This document shows, one piece after another, positions 1-6,767 of a stretch of DNA of 9,019 nucleotides. Source of the stretch: RGIG8700 sp964568815 (GTDB taxonomy: Bacteria > Bacillota > Clostridia > RGIG6154); the NCBI GenBank assembly GCA_964568815.1, contig CAZMRY010000062.1, forward strand, positions 1-9,019, in the 5' to 3' direction. The position numbers were made by a program, and so were the translations under genes. The notes under the pieces were generated by a model. It was given only the letters and a program-made list of their open reading frames with translations. It was not told the DNA's origin and searched no databases. Each line of letters opens with the position of its first letter. The first letter of the stretch is position 1.

Positions 1-54
1 TTGGCATATTTTACTTGTATAACAAAGAAAGTGTCCCTAAGGACACTTCTCATT
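1..54. repeat. 54-bp direct repeat, outer copy
   Basis: These 54 bases recur exactly at 265-318. The copy begins at the window edge, so it may extend further left. Each copy holds a hairpin (here 29-48: AAGTGTCC, loop CTAA, GGACACTT). Its first ten bases, TTGGCATATT, form in the inner copy the right arm of a larger hairpin whose left arm is at 246-258. The two copies define a 264-base period, so this could be part of a tandem or nested dispersed element. No coding potential is seen. Confidence 0.9.
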
Positions 55-55
55 A

Positions 56-81
56 GCCGAGTGTCCTGAAGGACACTCGGC
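56..81. repeat. Perfect 11-bp inverted repeat (hairpin)
   Basis: GCCGAGTGTCC (56-66) and its exact complement (71-81) enclose a TGAA loop. The inner six pairs, GTGTCC/GGACAC, are the same as those of the hairpins at 31-46 and 295-310, so the three stems are related. No run of T follows on either strand, which argues against a simple terminator. Confidence 0.85.
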
Positions 82-82
82 A

Positions 83-242
83 GCGATATTGATTTCTTAC
101 GAAATCAGCGATATATCTTCGATGCGATATTGTGCTTTGCACAGCGATATTCCCTTCGGGAGTTAATCAATATCATATCGCTACAAAGTAATATCGCTTT
201 TGTGCAACAAAAATATCGTTCGAGCAAATGCGAGAATATCAC
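83..242. repeat. Hairpin mosaic spaced by GCGATAT heptamers
   Basis: GCGATAT occurs at 83-89, 108-114, 124-130 and 144-150. Its complement ATATCGC occurs at 175-181 and 191-197, with near copies at 213-219 (ATATCGT) and 236-242 (ATATCAC). The spacers are mostly small hairpins: GATTTC/GAAATC (91-106), ATC/GAT (115-123), TGTGC/GCACA (131-143), TCCC/GGGA (151-161), TAC/GTA (182-190) and TTTTGT/ACAAAA (198-212). The spacer at 219-236 can pair imperfectly. The left and right heptamers can pair with each other to give one large branched structure. GATATTGATT (85-94) is also complementary to 165-174. It looks like a non-coding mobile or dispersed repeat, or a structured RNA. No family is recognised with certainty. 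Confidence 0.8.
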
Positions 243-245
243 TGA

Positions 246-274
246 AATATGCCGACCATTATGGTTGGCATATT
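246..274. repeat. 13-bp inverted repeat around TTA
   Basis: AATATGCCGACCA (246-258) pairs with TGGTTGGCATATT (262-274) around TTA, with a single G/T mismatch that would be a G-U pair in RNA. The right arm is partly the start of the 54-bp direct repeat, so the copy at position 1 was probably preceded by a similar left arm outside the window. Confidence 0.75.
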
Positions 275-318
275 TTACTTGTATAACAAAGAAAGTGTCC
301 CTAAGGACACTTCTCATT
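265..318. repeat. 54-bp direct repeat, inner copy
   Basis: This is identical to bases 1-54. It reaches into the 3' end of the polysaccharide co-polymerase gene and includes that gene's TGA stop (314-316). It diverges from the outer copy at the next base (319 is T, 55 is A). The shared boundary at the gene end suggests that the repeat element was inserted there or recombined there. Confidence 0.92.
284..312 (-). terminator. Possible terminator at end of operon
   Basis: On the minus strand, one base after the stop codon at 314-316, an 8-bp stem (AAGTGTCC/GGACACTT, 293-312) with a four-base loop is followed by TCTTTGTTA. The T tract is interrupted, so termination may be weak. It is the only terminator-like structure immediately downstream of the last gene. 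The same hairpin recurs at 29-48. Confidence 0.4.
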
Positions 319-1018
319 TTGAGGTTGTTTTTGCAGTTGCCTGGTCATAGATTGGTATTTCTGCCAGAACAGGAATATTAAACTTTTCAACAAGGCTCGC
401 TACATTTCTGATTGAGTCATCAAAATATGCTTTTATGAAATTGATTGCACAACCTATTATTGCACCAAGAAGTATAGCAACCAAACAATTTTTTGGAATA
501 TTTGGTGAAGAAGGTCCTGCAGGAATTTCAGGATAATCAATGATTTTCGCACTTCCGCCAACTACAATTCTTGAAATTTCACTCTGAGCATTTGTAAGAA
601 TTGTATTTGCTATAACAGCCGAATCTTCAGGGCTGTATGAAGTTACCGAAATCTGTATTATTTCAGATTCGTCCTGAGCACCGTAACCTACCATACTTTT
701 AAGGTCTTTATAAGTGTAATCAAGTCCTGATTCAGCACTTACTGTTTTAAAGAAGGTGTTTGATGACAGGATTGTAATATATGTATTGGTAAGCTCCTGA
801 GCTGCCATAATATCGTTGATATTAACATTAGACTGAACAGAATAATTGTTGTCTATCGTTACATAAAGTGTGCCTTTTGCAACATATGTTGGTTCAACTG
901 CAAATTTTGAATAAACAAAAGACGATATACCCATAACAACTGCAAGAACTACAACGAGCACCCAGTTGCTGAATATCATATTAAGCAAATCAATAATTGA
1001 AATTTCCTTTTCGTTCAT
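314..1018 (-). CDS. Wzz/YveK-type polysaccharide chain-length protein
   Basis: Predicted membrane protein of 234 residues. Members of this family (polysaccharide co-polymerases, Wzz domain) set polymer length or act as the membrane activator of a tyrosine kinase in capsule and exopolysaccharide synthesis. The sequence shows the family layout: a short cytoplasmic N-terminus, a membrane segment near 18-38, an extracellular domain, a proline-rich stretch before the second helix (about 162-175), a second membrane segment near 177-197 and a short cytoplasmic tail ending in the typical 'IPVLAEIP' pattern. GGAGG lies 7 bases before the ATG, and the gap from the SLH gene is 14 bases. No kinase or glycosyltransferase follows, because repeat sequence begins at the stop codon. 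The family call is good; a direct role in capsule synthesis is inferred. Confidence 0.85.
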   Translation of the reverse strand: MNEKEISIIDLLNMIFSNWVLVVVLAVVMGISSFVYSKFAVEPTYVAKGTLYVTIDNNYSVQSNVNINDIMAAQELTNTYITILSSNTFFKTVSAESGLDYTYKDLKSMVGYGAQDESEIIQISVTSYSPEDSAVIANTILTNAQSEISRIVVGGSAKIIDYPEIPAGPSSPNIPKNCLVAILLGAIIGCAINFIKAYFDDSIRNVASLVEKFNIPVLAEIPIYDQATAKTTSK

Positions 1019-1032
1019 TTTTCGTCCTCCGA

Positions 1033-2622
1033 TTAGTATGCTGCTATAATCTTAACTATTTTTGTGTTGTCAACAGGAATATAGTCGCTGAAAGAAACAC
1101 CTGCTGAAACAAGAGCATAGTATGTCTTATTTTCTTCAATAAGCTCAGCCGTGCCACCATTAAAGACTGAGTTAAATGTTGTACCCTGTGCAACATCATC
1201 AAATTCAAGCTTTAATACAAACTGTATGTCTGAATTTGTTATTGCCGTCAAAGACGGATAGTATGTGTATGAAAGCTTATAAGTTGTTTTTCTATTTTCA
1301 AGGATTTCAAGTTCGCTGAAATAAACCTTAAAAATTGTTTCAAAGCTGTTTACTTCATGGAAATCATTTTTAGGAGCTTCAGCAAAGCCTGCATAATCAT
1401 ATACATAAGCAGGAATATCTCTTAGAACCACTCCATAATTCTTATAATTTATTGGATATTTATCCGCCTCTTTAAGGATTTCTGCATTTTCAACCTTACC
1501 GTCTTTAATATTCCTTGTAAAGCCGCCAAGTCTGTCAGCCTGAATAACAAGCGACAAAAATTCCTTCATTGTGATTTCGCCGTTTGCATTAAGCTTTCCG
1601 TCAAGAGTGTTGAAAATACCCTTATTATATGCATATGCCATATAAACATCTGACATAAATCCGTTTGTTTTTACTGCATCTTCAAAGGTTGTAATATCTG
1701 TTCCAACAGGAATATCCTTCGCAGAACTTGTAACAACAGCATTCATAAGTGCAAGAAGTGCATCCTGAACTGTTACATTTTTATTTGCATACTCCTTGGT
1801 GTTCTTTGATTTTTCCCAAATATATGCTGTCATAGCAGACATAGCAAGGTTATATTCTCCTTCATAACCTATTTCATACTGAGCTGCAGGAGCATATGAA
1901 TCTGTTCCATATGCAAGAAGCATAGCTGCGTGTGCAGCCTGTCCATATGTAACCTTTTTATCTGCAACATATCCACCTTCAAAAACATCAAATGTATCGT
2001 TAATTTTGCCAATAAGTTTATCTGATATATTATCAGTAATTGATTTAAGATTTGTTGTATCAAGTGTTCTTACTCTTAAAATAAGTGCTGTTACTTCCGC
2101 TCTTGTAATAGTATCTGAAAGTCTTAAATCAATACCATCATTTCCTTTAATAAGCTGAGTTGTATATGCCCAGGTAACAGCATCTTCATTTGAGAACTGT
2201 CTTGCAATAACACCCGGAACCTTAGCATTAACCTTTTCTCCACATCTGTCCCAGAGTGCATCCAGCACTTCTCCGCGGGTCATATATTCATCAGGTCTGA
2301 AATATTCTTTATCCGCATCAACCCCTGATGCCATAACATAGCTATAGCTCCAGTGTGACGCATTAAGGTCTTTGAAATCACCTGTTTTCTTGTTTGTACC
2401 TTCACCAAACATCTTTGCAAATTCCGCTCTTGTAACTAAGCTTTCAGGTCTGAAGCTTCCGTCAGGATAGCCCTTGATTGTGCCCTCTGCTACCAATTGC
2501 TGAATGTTTGCATATGCCCAATGAGTCGTCTGTAAGTCTGTAAACTGCTGATTTGCAGATACACACATTGCCATACTGAATATCATAACAACTGTAAGTA
2601 ATAACGCAAGTGTTCTTTTCAT
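1033..2622 (-). CDS. Secreted SLH-domain surface protein
   Basis: Protein of 529 residues with a signal peptide (about 1-23, cleavage after VSA). It then has three S-layer homology repeats near 27-72, 83-126 and 143-184, each with the typical FxDL...HWAY start and a TRAE/TRGE motif. SLH triplets bind pyruvylated secondary cell-wall polysaccharide, so the protein should sit on the cell surface. A further SLH-like stretch with 'ITMKEFLSLVIQA' lies near 327-362. The remaining C-terminal part (about 380-529) is not recognised. GGAGAGG lies 5 bases before the ATG, and the gene starts 13 bases after the kinase gene. Its place in an operon with a peptide-modifying cassette suggests a surface partner or receptor for the product, but this is inference. 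Confidence 0.9.
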   Translation of the reverse strand: MKRTLALLLTVVMIFSMAMCVSANQQFTDLQTTHWAYANIQQLVAEGTIKGYPDGSFRPESLVTRAEFAKMFGEGTNKKTGDFKDLNASHWSYSYVMASGVDADKEYFRPDEYMTRGEVLDALWDRCGEKVNAKVPGVIARQFSNEDAVTWAYTTQLIKGNDGIDLRLSDTITRAEVTALILRVRTLDTTNLKSITDNISDKLIGKINDTFDVFEGGYVADKKVTYGQAAHAAMLLAYGTDSYAPAAQYEIGYEGEYNLAMSAMTAYIWEKSKNTKEYANKNVTVQDALLALMNAVVTSSAKDIPVGTDITTFEDAVKTNGFMSDVYMAYAYNKGIFNTLDGKLNANGEITMKEFLSLVIQADRLGGFTRNIKDGKVENAEILKEADKYPINYKNYGVVLRDIPAYVYDYAGFAEAPKNDFHEVNSFETIFKVYFSELEILENRKTTYKLSYTYYPSLTAITNSDIQFVLKLEFDDVAQGTTFNSVFNGGTAELIEENKTYYALVSAGVSFSDYIPVDNTKIVKIIAAY

Positions 2623-2635
2623 ATAAACCTCTCCA

Positions 2636-3496
2636 TTAAATGATTTTAAGTGCTTCTTTCAAAGTGTAAACTGCATCGCTGTCAGGTCTGCAGGTAAGCT
2701 CATATACCTTTACATTTGAAAGAAAAGCTATAACATTATCCATAGCCCCGTTAAGCATATCACTTTCAACGGGCTTTTTTGTCTCATTAAATATTCTAAA
2801 AAAACCTTCTGTAGCCGTTAATTCATTTACTTTATTTTCTTTTCCCTGCTTTACGGATACAACTGCTCTGACAGGGACCTTCATTTGTTCATTTATATCT
2901 GTTTTACCACTCCATGGGCAACCGTAAACATAGCTTGTACCATCAAAGTTTCTGATAAAAGGCGTGTCGTCATTTACTATGATTACATCATCACAAAATT
3001 CCTGTTTCCAAAGAGAGCTTTGTGTGGATTTTCCTGTTCCCGATGGTGCAGAAAAAAGAATTCCGTTGCCTTTATAGCTGATTGCCGAGCTATGCAGCAT
3101 AAGTCCGTTAAACTTAACTATTGCGTACCACAATATATGCCTTATAATAATAAAGAATTTAATGCCGATTTCAAGTCCGCTTTTTTCAAAAGTGTCTATT
3201 GCATAGGCATCTGCCTGTGAAAAGTCTCTGTTCCATTTAATAAGAGAGCCTACTCTGTCTTTCCCGTAAATATGGTACATTGAAATTTCGCCATTTTCTG
3301 CAATACACCAATTCCAGTCTTCCACATCTTCAATGATTTTTCCTTTTGGTTTGGCTATTTCTTCCGCAAGAAAGCAGTTAATAGTCATATCAGCCGGACC
3401 CACCGAGCCCGACTGATACTTTCTCGTTTTATTTAAAATATAATCGTAATTGCAATTCTTTATTTCAATTTCTAAATCCGCAATACTGAGCTTCAT
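2636..3496 (-). CDS. HPr-kinase-like protein of a peptide-modification cassette
   Basis: Protein of 286 residues. The C-terminal half resembles HPr kinase: the LHSSAI segment (H135) leads into a P-loop APSGTGKST (150-158), followed by a paired acidic motif NDD (175-177) and GCPWSGK (192-198). True HPr kinase/phosphorylase is usually somewhat longer and has a different N-terminal domain. This shape instead matches the small HprK homologues found beside PqqD-like proteins, which in paeninodin-type lasso clusters phosphorylate the C-terminal Ser of the precursor. The ATG directly follows the stop of the peptide gene (TAAATG). No clear Shine-Dalgarno sequence precedes it, so translation is probably coupled and weaker than that of the peptide. 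The likely substrate is that peptide or another product of this operon; this is inferred from position only. Confidence 0.8.
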   Translation of the reverse strand: MKLSIADLEIEIKNCNYDYILNKTRKYQSGSVGPADMTINCFLAEEIAKPKGKIIEDVEDWNWCIAENGEISMYHIYGKDRVGSLIKWNRDFSQADAYAIDTFEKSGLEIGIKFFIIIRHILWYAIVKFNGLMLHSSAISYKGNGILFSAPSGTGKSTQSSLWKQEFCDDVIIVNDDTPFIRNFDGTSYVYGCPWSGKTDINEQMKVPVRAVVSVKQGKENKVNELTATEGFFRIFNETKKPVESDMLNGAMDNVIAFLSNVKVYELTCRPDSDAVYTLKEALKII

Positions 3497-3679
3497 TTAC
3501 GCATTTGTGCTTGTTGTTGTCAAGCTTGTATATGTCAAATCATTCTCAAATTCAACAACTGAATTTGCCTGAAGCTTACTGTTCTTTTTCTTGTAAACTG
3601 TCTTAGGAACTAAAGCGGCAATGTTTTCTTCAATTGATAATTCAATTACATTAATTGATGGTTTTGTATATGTTTTCAT
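3497..3679 (-). CDS. Short putative precursor peptide with Ser/Thr-rich tail
   Basis: Small protein of 60 residues. The N-terminus MKTYTKPSINVIEL carries a YxxP motif (Y4, P7) followed by a hydrophobic residue, like leader peptides bound by PqqD-type recognition domains in lasso systems. The middle is basic (YKKKNSK, 29-35) and the tail is LTYTSLTTTSTNA (48-60). There is no Cys, no Gly-Gly site and no signal peptide. A longer reading starting at 3712 exists, but AAAGGAGG lies 8 bases before the ATG at 3679, so that start was chosen. The gene sits 25 bases after the secreted protein gene and abuts the kinase gene. Role as a modified, exported peptide is inferred from context. It could also be a small structural or regulatory protein. 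Confidence 0.7.
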   Translation of the reverse strand: MKTYTKPSINVIELSIEENIAALVPKTVYKKKNSKLQANSVVEFENDLTYTSLTTTSTNA

Positions 3680-3687
3680 TTCATTAT

Positions 3688-3695
3688 CCTCCTTT
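3688..3695 (-). promoter_or_regulatory. Strong RBS fixing the peptide start
   Basis: AAAGGAGG on the minus strand lies 8 bases before the ATG at 3679 and downstream of the ATG/TTG-type starts of the longer reading. It starts about 9 bases after the stop codon of the secreted protein gene. This decides in favour of a 60-residue peptide over a 71-residue one and predicts high translation. Confidence 0.85.
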
Positions 3696-3704
3696 ATTCC
3701 TAAA

Positions 3705-4643
3705 TTATTCAACTGCTACTGCATCTGATAATACGCAAGTTGTACCATTTAATGCATACGCTGCAACATTAACTGTTGCTCCAAGATAGTCAGCATACGC
3801 TTCAAGTTCAACTGCATAAATACCGTCAACATTCTTACCAAGTGCAGGTAATACAAGGTATCCGTCTGTTGCGTAAGTATCATTCACTGCATGTGTAAAA
3901 GCTGTTGGTTTAGTATCTGTATAGAGAACTATACCGAACTTACCACCTGAAACAGCTTTTGCAACTGCTACCAGGTTATCACCTGATTTAGCTGTTGTTG
4001 AGCTAATTTTTGGTGCAACAAATTCTGCTGCTTCAGCATCTATTGTAATATCCAATGTGCCATTTCCATTGATAATACCAGTTGAAACAATCAATGTTGT
4101 AGCATCTGCACAGTAATCATTTATTGCATCACCATTAAATTTAACGCCTGTTACCTTAACACCTGTAAGACTTACAACGTTTGTAAGGTCAAACTTTCTG
4201 ATAACAACACCAGCATCTTCAGCCTGTTCTGCAGCATAAGTTGTTCCTGCTTCTTCACCGTTAACTGTAACAGTAATCACATAATCATCTGTATGAGTAG
4301 CCTCAACTCTTGAACTTTCTGTGCTTCCGCCAAAGAACATTGATGCATTGATATTTGTAACCTCAGTTGTGTAAGTAAACTGTGCATTACCATCTTCGTC
4401 TGCTTCTTCCTGGTTAATGTAAACGATCGTATTTTCGTTAACATCTTCTTCATCTGTTGTAGCAACATATGTAACAATGTCGCCTTTAAGAAGACCTGTT
4501 GCATTAGCCTCTACACTAACTTTGTTATCAGCCTGATAAGTTGTCTTTGTTGAGTATGATGCAGCCATTGCTGACATACCCATTGTAGCTAAAACTGTGA
4601 TAACAAGAGCTAAAGCTACAATTGTTTTTGTTAATCCCTTCAT
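3705..4643 (-). CDS. Secreted protein of unknown function
   Basis: Protein of 312 residues with a clear signal peptide (hydrophobic core about 8-22, AMAA at 25-28 as the cleavage region). The mature part is acidic, rich in Thr, Val and Ala, and has alternating patterns suggesting beta-sandwich domains, roughly 30-150 and 205-312. Only two cysteines occur (C178, C303). There is no LPxTG motif, SLH repeat or C-terminal membrane anchor, so it is probably released or held by a partner. I do not recognise the family. GGAGGG lies about 9 bases before the ATG. It is placed between the exporter gene and the peptide gene, so it may be a carrier, receptor or target of the system; this is inference only. 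Confidence 0.8.
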   Translation of the reverse strand: MKGLTKTIVALALVITVLATMGMSAMAASYSTKTTYQADNKVSVEANATGLLKGDIVTYVATTDEEDVNENTIVYINQEEADEDGNAQFTYTTEVTNINASMFFGGSTESSRVEATHTDDYVITVTVNGEEAGTTYAAEQAEDAGVVIRKFDLTNVVSLTGVKVTGVKFNGDAINDYCADATTLIVSTGIINGNGTLDITIDAEAAEFVAPKISSTTAKSGDNLVAVAKAVSGGKFGIVLYTDTKPTAFTHAVNDTYATDGYLVLPALGKNVDGIYAVELEAYADYLGATVNVAAYALNGTTCVLSDAVAVE

Positions 4644-4670
4644 AAAAAGAACCCTCCAATTACTTTCTTA

Positions 4671-4701
4671 TATATATTATTTTTTACTTTTTTAAAGTCA
4701 A
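4671..4701 (-). promoter_or_regulatory. Possible internal promoter before the secreted protein
   Basis: On the minus strand TTGACT (4696-4701) at the end of the exporter gene is followed by an AT-only stretch with TATATA (4671-4676, 19-base spacer) or AATATA (4673-4678, 17-base spacer). This falls in the largest gap of the operon (40 bases). It could boost the secreted protein and peptide above the upstream genes. Spacing or match to the -10 consensus is imperfect, so the call is tentative. Confidence 0.3.
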
Positions 4702-6324
4702 CGTTATGTCCGAAGCCTCTTTTGCTTCGTTTGTGTGTGAAATCATTATTATTGTTTTGTTCAAGGCTTTTAAGTTTTCAAGAACCCTATGTGCTGTTTC
4801 TTCATCAAGAGCCGAGGTTGCTTCATCAAGAAGAATTACCTCTGTGTTATGATACACAGCTCTTGCAATTGCAACTCTCTGATTCTGTCCCTCCGAAAGA
4901 CCTGTTCCGTGTTCACCGAGCTTTGTGTTTATTCCACATTCCTGCTCAGCAATCACATCTTCAAGACAGGCAATTTTAATTGCTTTATCAAGAAGTTCTT
5001 CGTCAGGTTTTTCATCTGAGAACGTTATGTTCTCTTTAATCGTTCCTGAGAATATCATATTGCCCTGAGGCACATATGAAAACAACGCTCTTGTTTTTGC
5101 ACCTATAAAATACTGTCTGTCTTTGCACATAACGGTTATATTTCCGCTATCAGGCTTTAAAAGACCCAAAAGTATTTTCATAAGCGTACTTTTTCCTATT
5201 CCCGACTGACCTGCAAGTGTTACAAACTCGCCTTTATGTATTTCTGCTGAAAAATTTTCGAGAACCTTCTGTCCGTCATAGGAAAAGGTTAAGTCGTCAA
5301 TAATAATTTTTTCAAAGTTCGTGTTTAAGTCAGCAGCATCAACCTCAGGCTCGTTCGCCCCGTCCTCATCAAGGTCAAGAATTTCAAGAATTCTTTCGGA
5401 TGATGCAAGCATTGAAAAATATTGAGGCATTATACCCGAAAACGACTTAAGAGGCGACTGAACAAGGGACACAAGCTCAATCATTGCAACAAGAGTTCCG
5501 AAGGTATAAAAACCTGTTGAAATTCTGTATGCTCCCCATATAACCGTAAGGCAATAACCAAGTGTCAGCAACAAACTGAACAGAAGGTTAACAAAGATAC
5601 CTACTTTATTTTTTCTTATTATACAACAATAATTTTGATTTTGCAATAGTTTTAGCAAACTTTTTTTATTTTTTTCTTGAGAAAATGCTTTAACAACTGC
5701 AATATTCAACAAATTCTCTTGAATGTTTCCCCGAACTTTCCCTTCACTTTCCAGTACATCTTTATGAATTTCTTTGATTTTTCTTTTAAAAAATCTTGAA
5801 ATCAGCAGTATTATAGGTAGTGCAAACATATAAATAACTGCATACAATGTATCGTATTTTATCAACAAAACAAAACCGAAAATCAACTGGCTCAGAAGGG
5901 AAAGTGTTACAGGAATAATATCAATAACACCATCAAAGACAGTATATACATCGCTATTTATTCTGTTCATAAGATCACCTGTGTGATACTCCTGTACTTT
6001 TGTTAAATTCTTGCACAAAATATCAGCGAATAATTTTCGTTTATTTTTGAGAATGATTTTATTTTCGGCAACAACGCTTATAACAGATAGCACTATCTGA
6101 ACAGCTACCTGAATTAAAATAATCATTCCTACTATTATAATTGTATTAACAAACTCTTCTTTTGTTCCGTTCACCGCAGTATCAACAACATTTTTTGAAA
6201 CTGTTGCAAATATAACGCTGACAAAAGACGCAAGGACACTTAAAACAGACAGCACCGTTATAACGCCTGCATTTTTTCTTATATTTGAAAATATGTAATC
6301 TCTTGCGGAAATGTACTTATTCAA
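4684..6324 (-). CDS. ABC exporter, fused membrane and ATPase domains
   Basis: Half-transporter of 546 residues that would dimerise in the membrane. The N-terminal 300 residues carry about six membrane segments (first pairs near 20-42 and 60-85). The nucleotide-binding domain shows Walker A GQSGIGKST (372-380), Q-loop Q420, signature LSEGQ (476-480, usually LSGGQ), Walker B VILLDE (496-501), D-loop SALD (504-507) and the switch histidine H530. There is no N-terminal C39 peptidase domain, so any leader removal needs a separate protease, perhaps the preceding gene. The start is a TTG at 6322-6324 with AGGAGG 5 bases upstream; it overlaps the preceding stop as TTGA. Export of the short peptide is the likely job, inferred from the cluster. 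Confidence 0.9.
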   Translation of the reverse strand: MNKYISARDYIFSNIRKNAGVITVLSVLSVLASFVSVIFATVSKNVVDTAVNGTKEEFVNTIIIVGMIILIQVAVQIVLSVISVVAENKIILKNKRKLFADILCKNLTKVQEYHTGDLMNRINSDVYTVFDGVIDIIPVTLSLLSQLIFGFVLLIKYDTLYAVIYMFALPIILLISRFFKRKIKEIHKDVLESEGKVRGNIQENLLNIAVVKAFSQEKNKKSLLKLLQNQNYCCIIRKNKVGIFVNLLFSLLLTLGYCLTVIWGAYRISTGFYTFGTLVAMIELVSLVQSPLKSFSGIMPQYFSMLASSERILEILDLDEDGANEPEVDAADLNTNFEKIIIDDLTFSYDGQKVLENFSAEIHKGEFVTLAGQSGIGKSTLMKILLGLLKPDSGNITVMCKDRQYFIGAKTRALFSYVPQGNMIFSGTIKENITFSDEKPDEELLDKAIKIACLEDVIAEQECGINTKLGEHGTGLSEGQNQRVAIARAVYHNTEVILLDEATSALDEETAHRVLENLKALNKTIIMISHTNEAKEASDITLTLKK

Positions 6325-6767
6325 AATTTCCTCCTGATTTTAATATATGTGTTCAGCAATCTTACCCTGAAGGGTATGCACACCGTCCACACTCTGCAAT
6401 ATAATTTATATAGAAAAGAATCTGTTTTTATAATTCTTTTTCCTCTTTTAATTTCTTCAACCTTTGCAATTATTTTTTCTCTTGGCACATCTGTTTCAAT
6501 CCTGCTTTCGCCGTCACCAATAATATCAATGGTCTTTTCATAGAGCTTTACCGCCCTGTGGAGAACATAACTGCCATCCTCTCTTGTGTAGAGAAGAATA
6601 TCATATTTTTTAATCTCGCCCGCTTTTTTTAAAAGCACGCTGTCAAGTCTGTTTCTTAAAAGAGGATACATGCTCATTCCTGTTACAGTAAGTCTGATTT
6701 TCCCGCCAAAACGGATAACCTCTTCAATAACAGGACCAAGTTCACTCATACTATACTTTTTTTCCAT
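6321..6767 (-). CDS. S24/S26 signal-peptidase-like protein
   Basis: Protein of 148 residues. The motif TGMSMYPLL holds the likely nucleophile S32 in the SMxP box of signal peptidase I. The second catalytic region reads YVLHRAV with H70 in place of the bacterial Lys, as in the SipW/ER-type Ser-His peptidases. GDGE (84-87) and the following DVP...IIAKV stretch match the conserved C-terminal boxes. There is no N-terminal membrane anchor; a hydrophobic or amphipathic C-terminal segment (about 119-143) may associate with the membrane. The start codon overlaps the PqqD stop by one base (TAATG), and the stop overlaps the exporter start. Such proteins recur next to PqqD and HprK-like genes in Clostridia. 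Leader cleavage of the peptide is a reasonable but unproven role. Confidence 0.85.
   Translation of the reverse strand: MEKKYSMSELGPVIEEVIRFGGKIRLTVTGMSMYPLLRNRLDSVLLKKAGEIKKYDILLYTREDGSYVLHRAVKLYEKTIDIIGDGESRIETDVPREKIIAKVEEIKRGKRIIKTDSFLYKLYCRVWTVCIPFRVRLLNTYIKIRRKF

Noticed and set aside
83..242. CRISPR-like appearance of repeated GCGATAT units
   Set aside because: The units are only 7 bases, spacing is irregular (16-25 bases), orientation inverts halfway, and the spacers are self-complementary. No cas genes are present.
130..381. Plus-strand reading frame of 83 codons across the repeat region
   Set aside because: It runs through the hairpin mosaic and into the antisense of the chain-length gene, lacks a ribosome binding site and has no protein-like features. 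The minus-strand frame at 105-317 was rejected for the same reason.
2636..3496. Housekeeping HPr kinase/phosphorylase (hprK)
   Set aside because: The P-loop and N-terminal part differ from the housekeeping enzyme, and the neighbours are PqqD-like and peptide genes rather than sugar-regulation or lgt-type genes.
3497..3712. 71-residue form of the short peptide
   Set aside because: The upstream start lies inside the preceding gene's end and has no suitable ribosome binding site; the strong AAAGGAGG serves the ATG at 3679.
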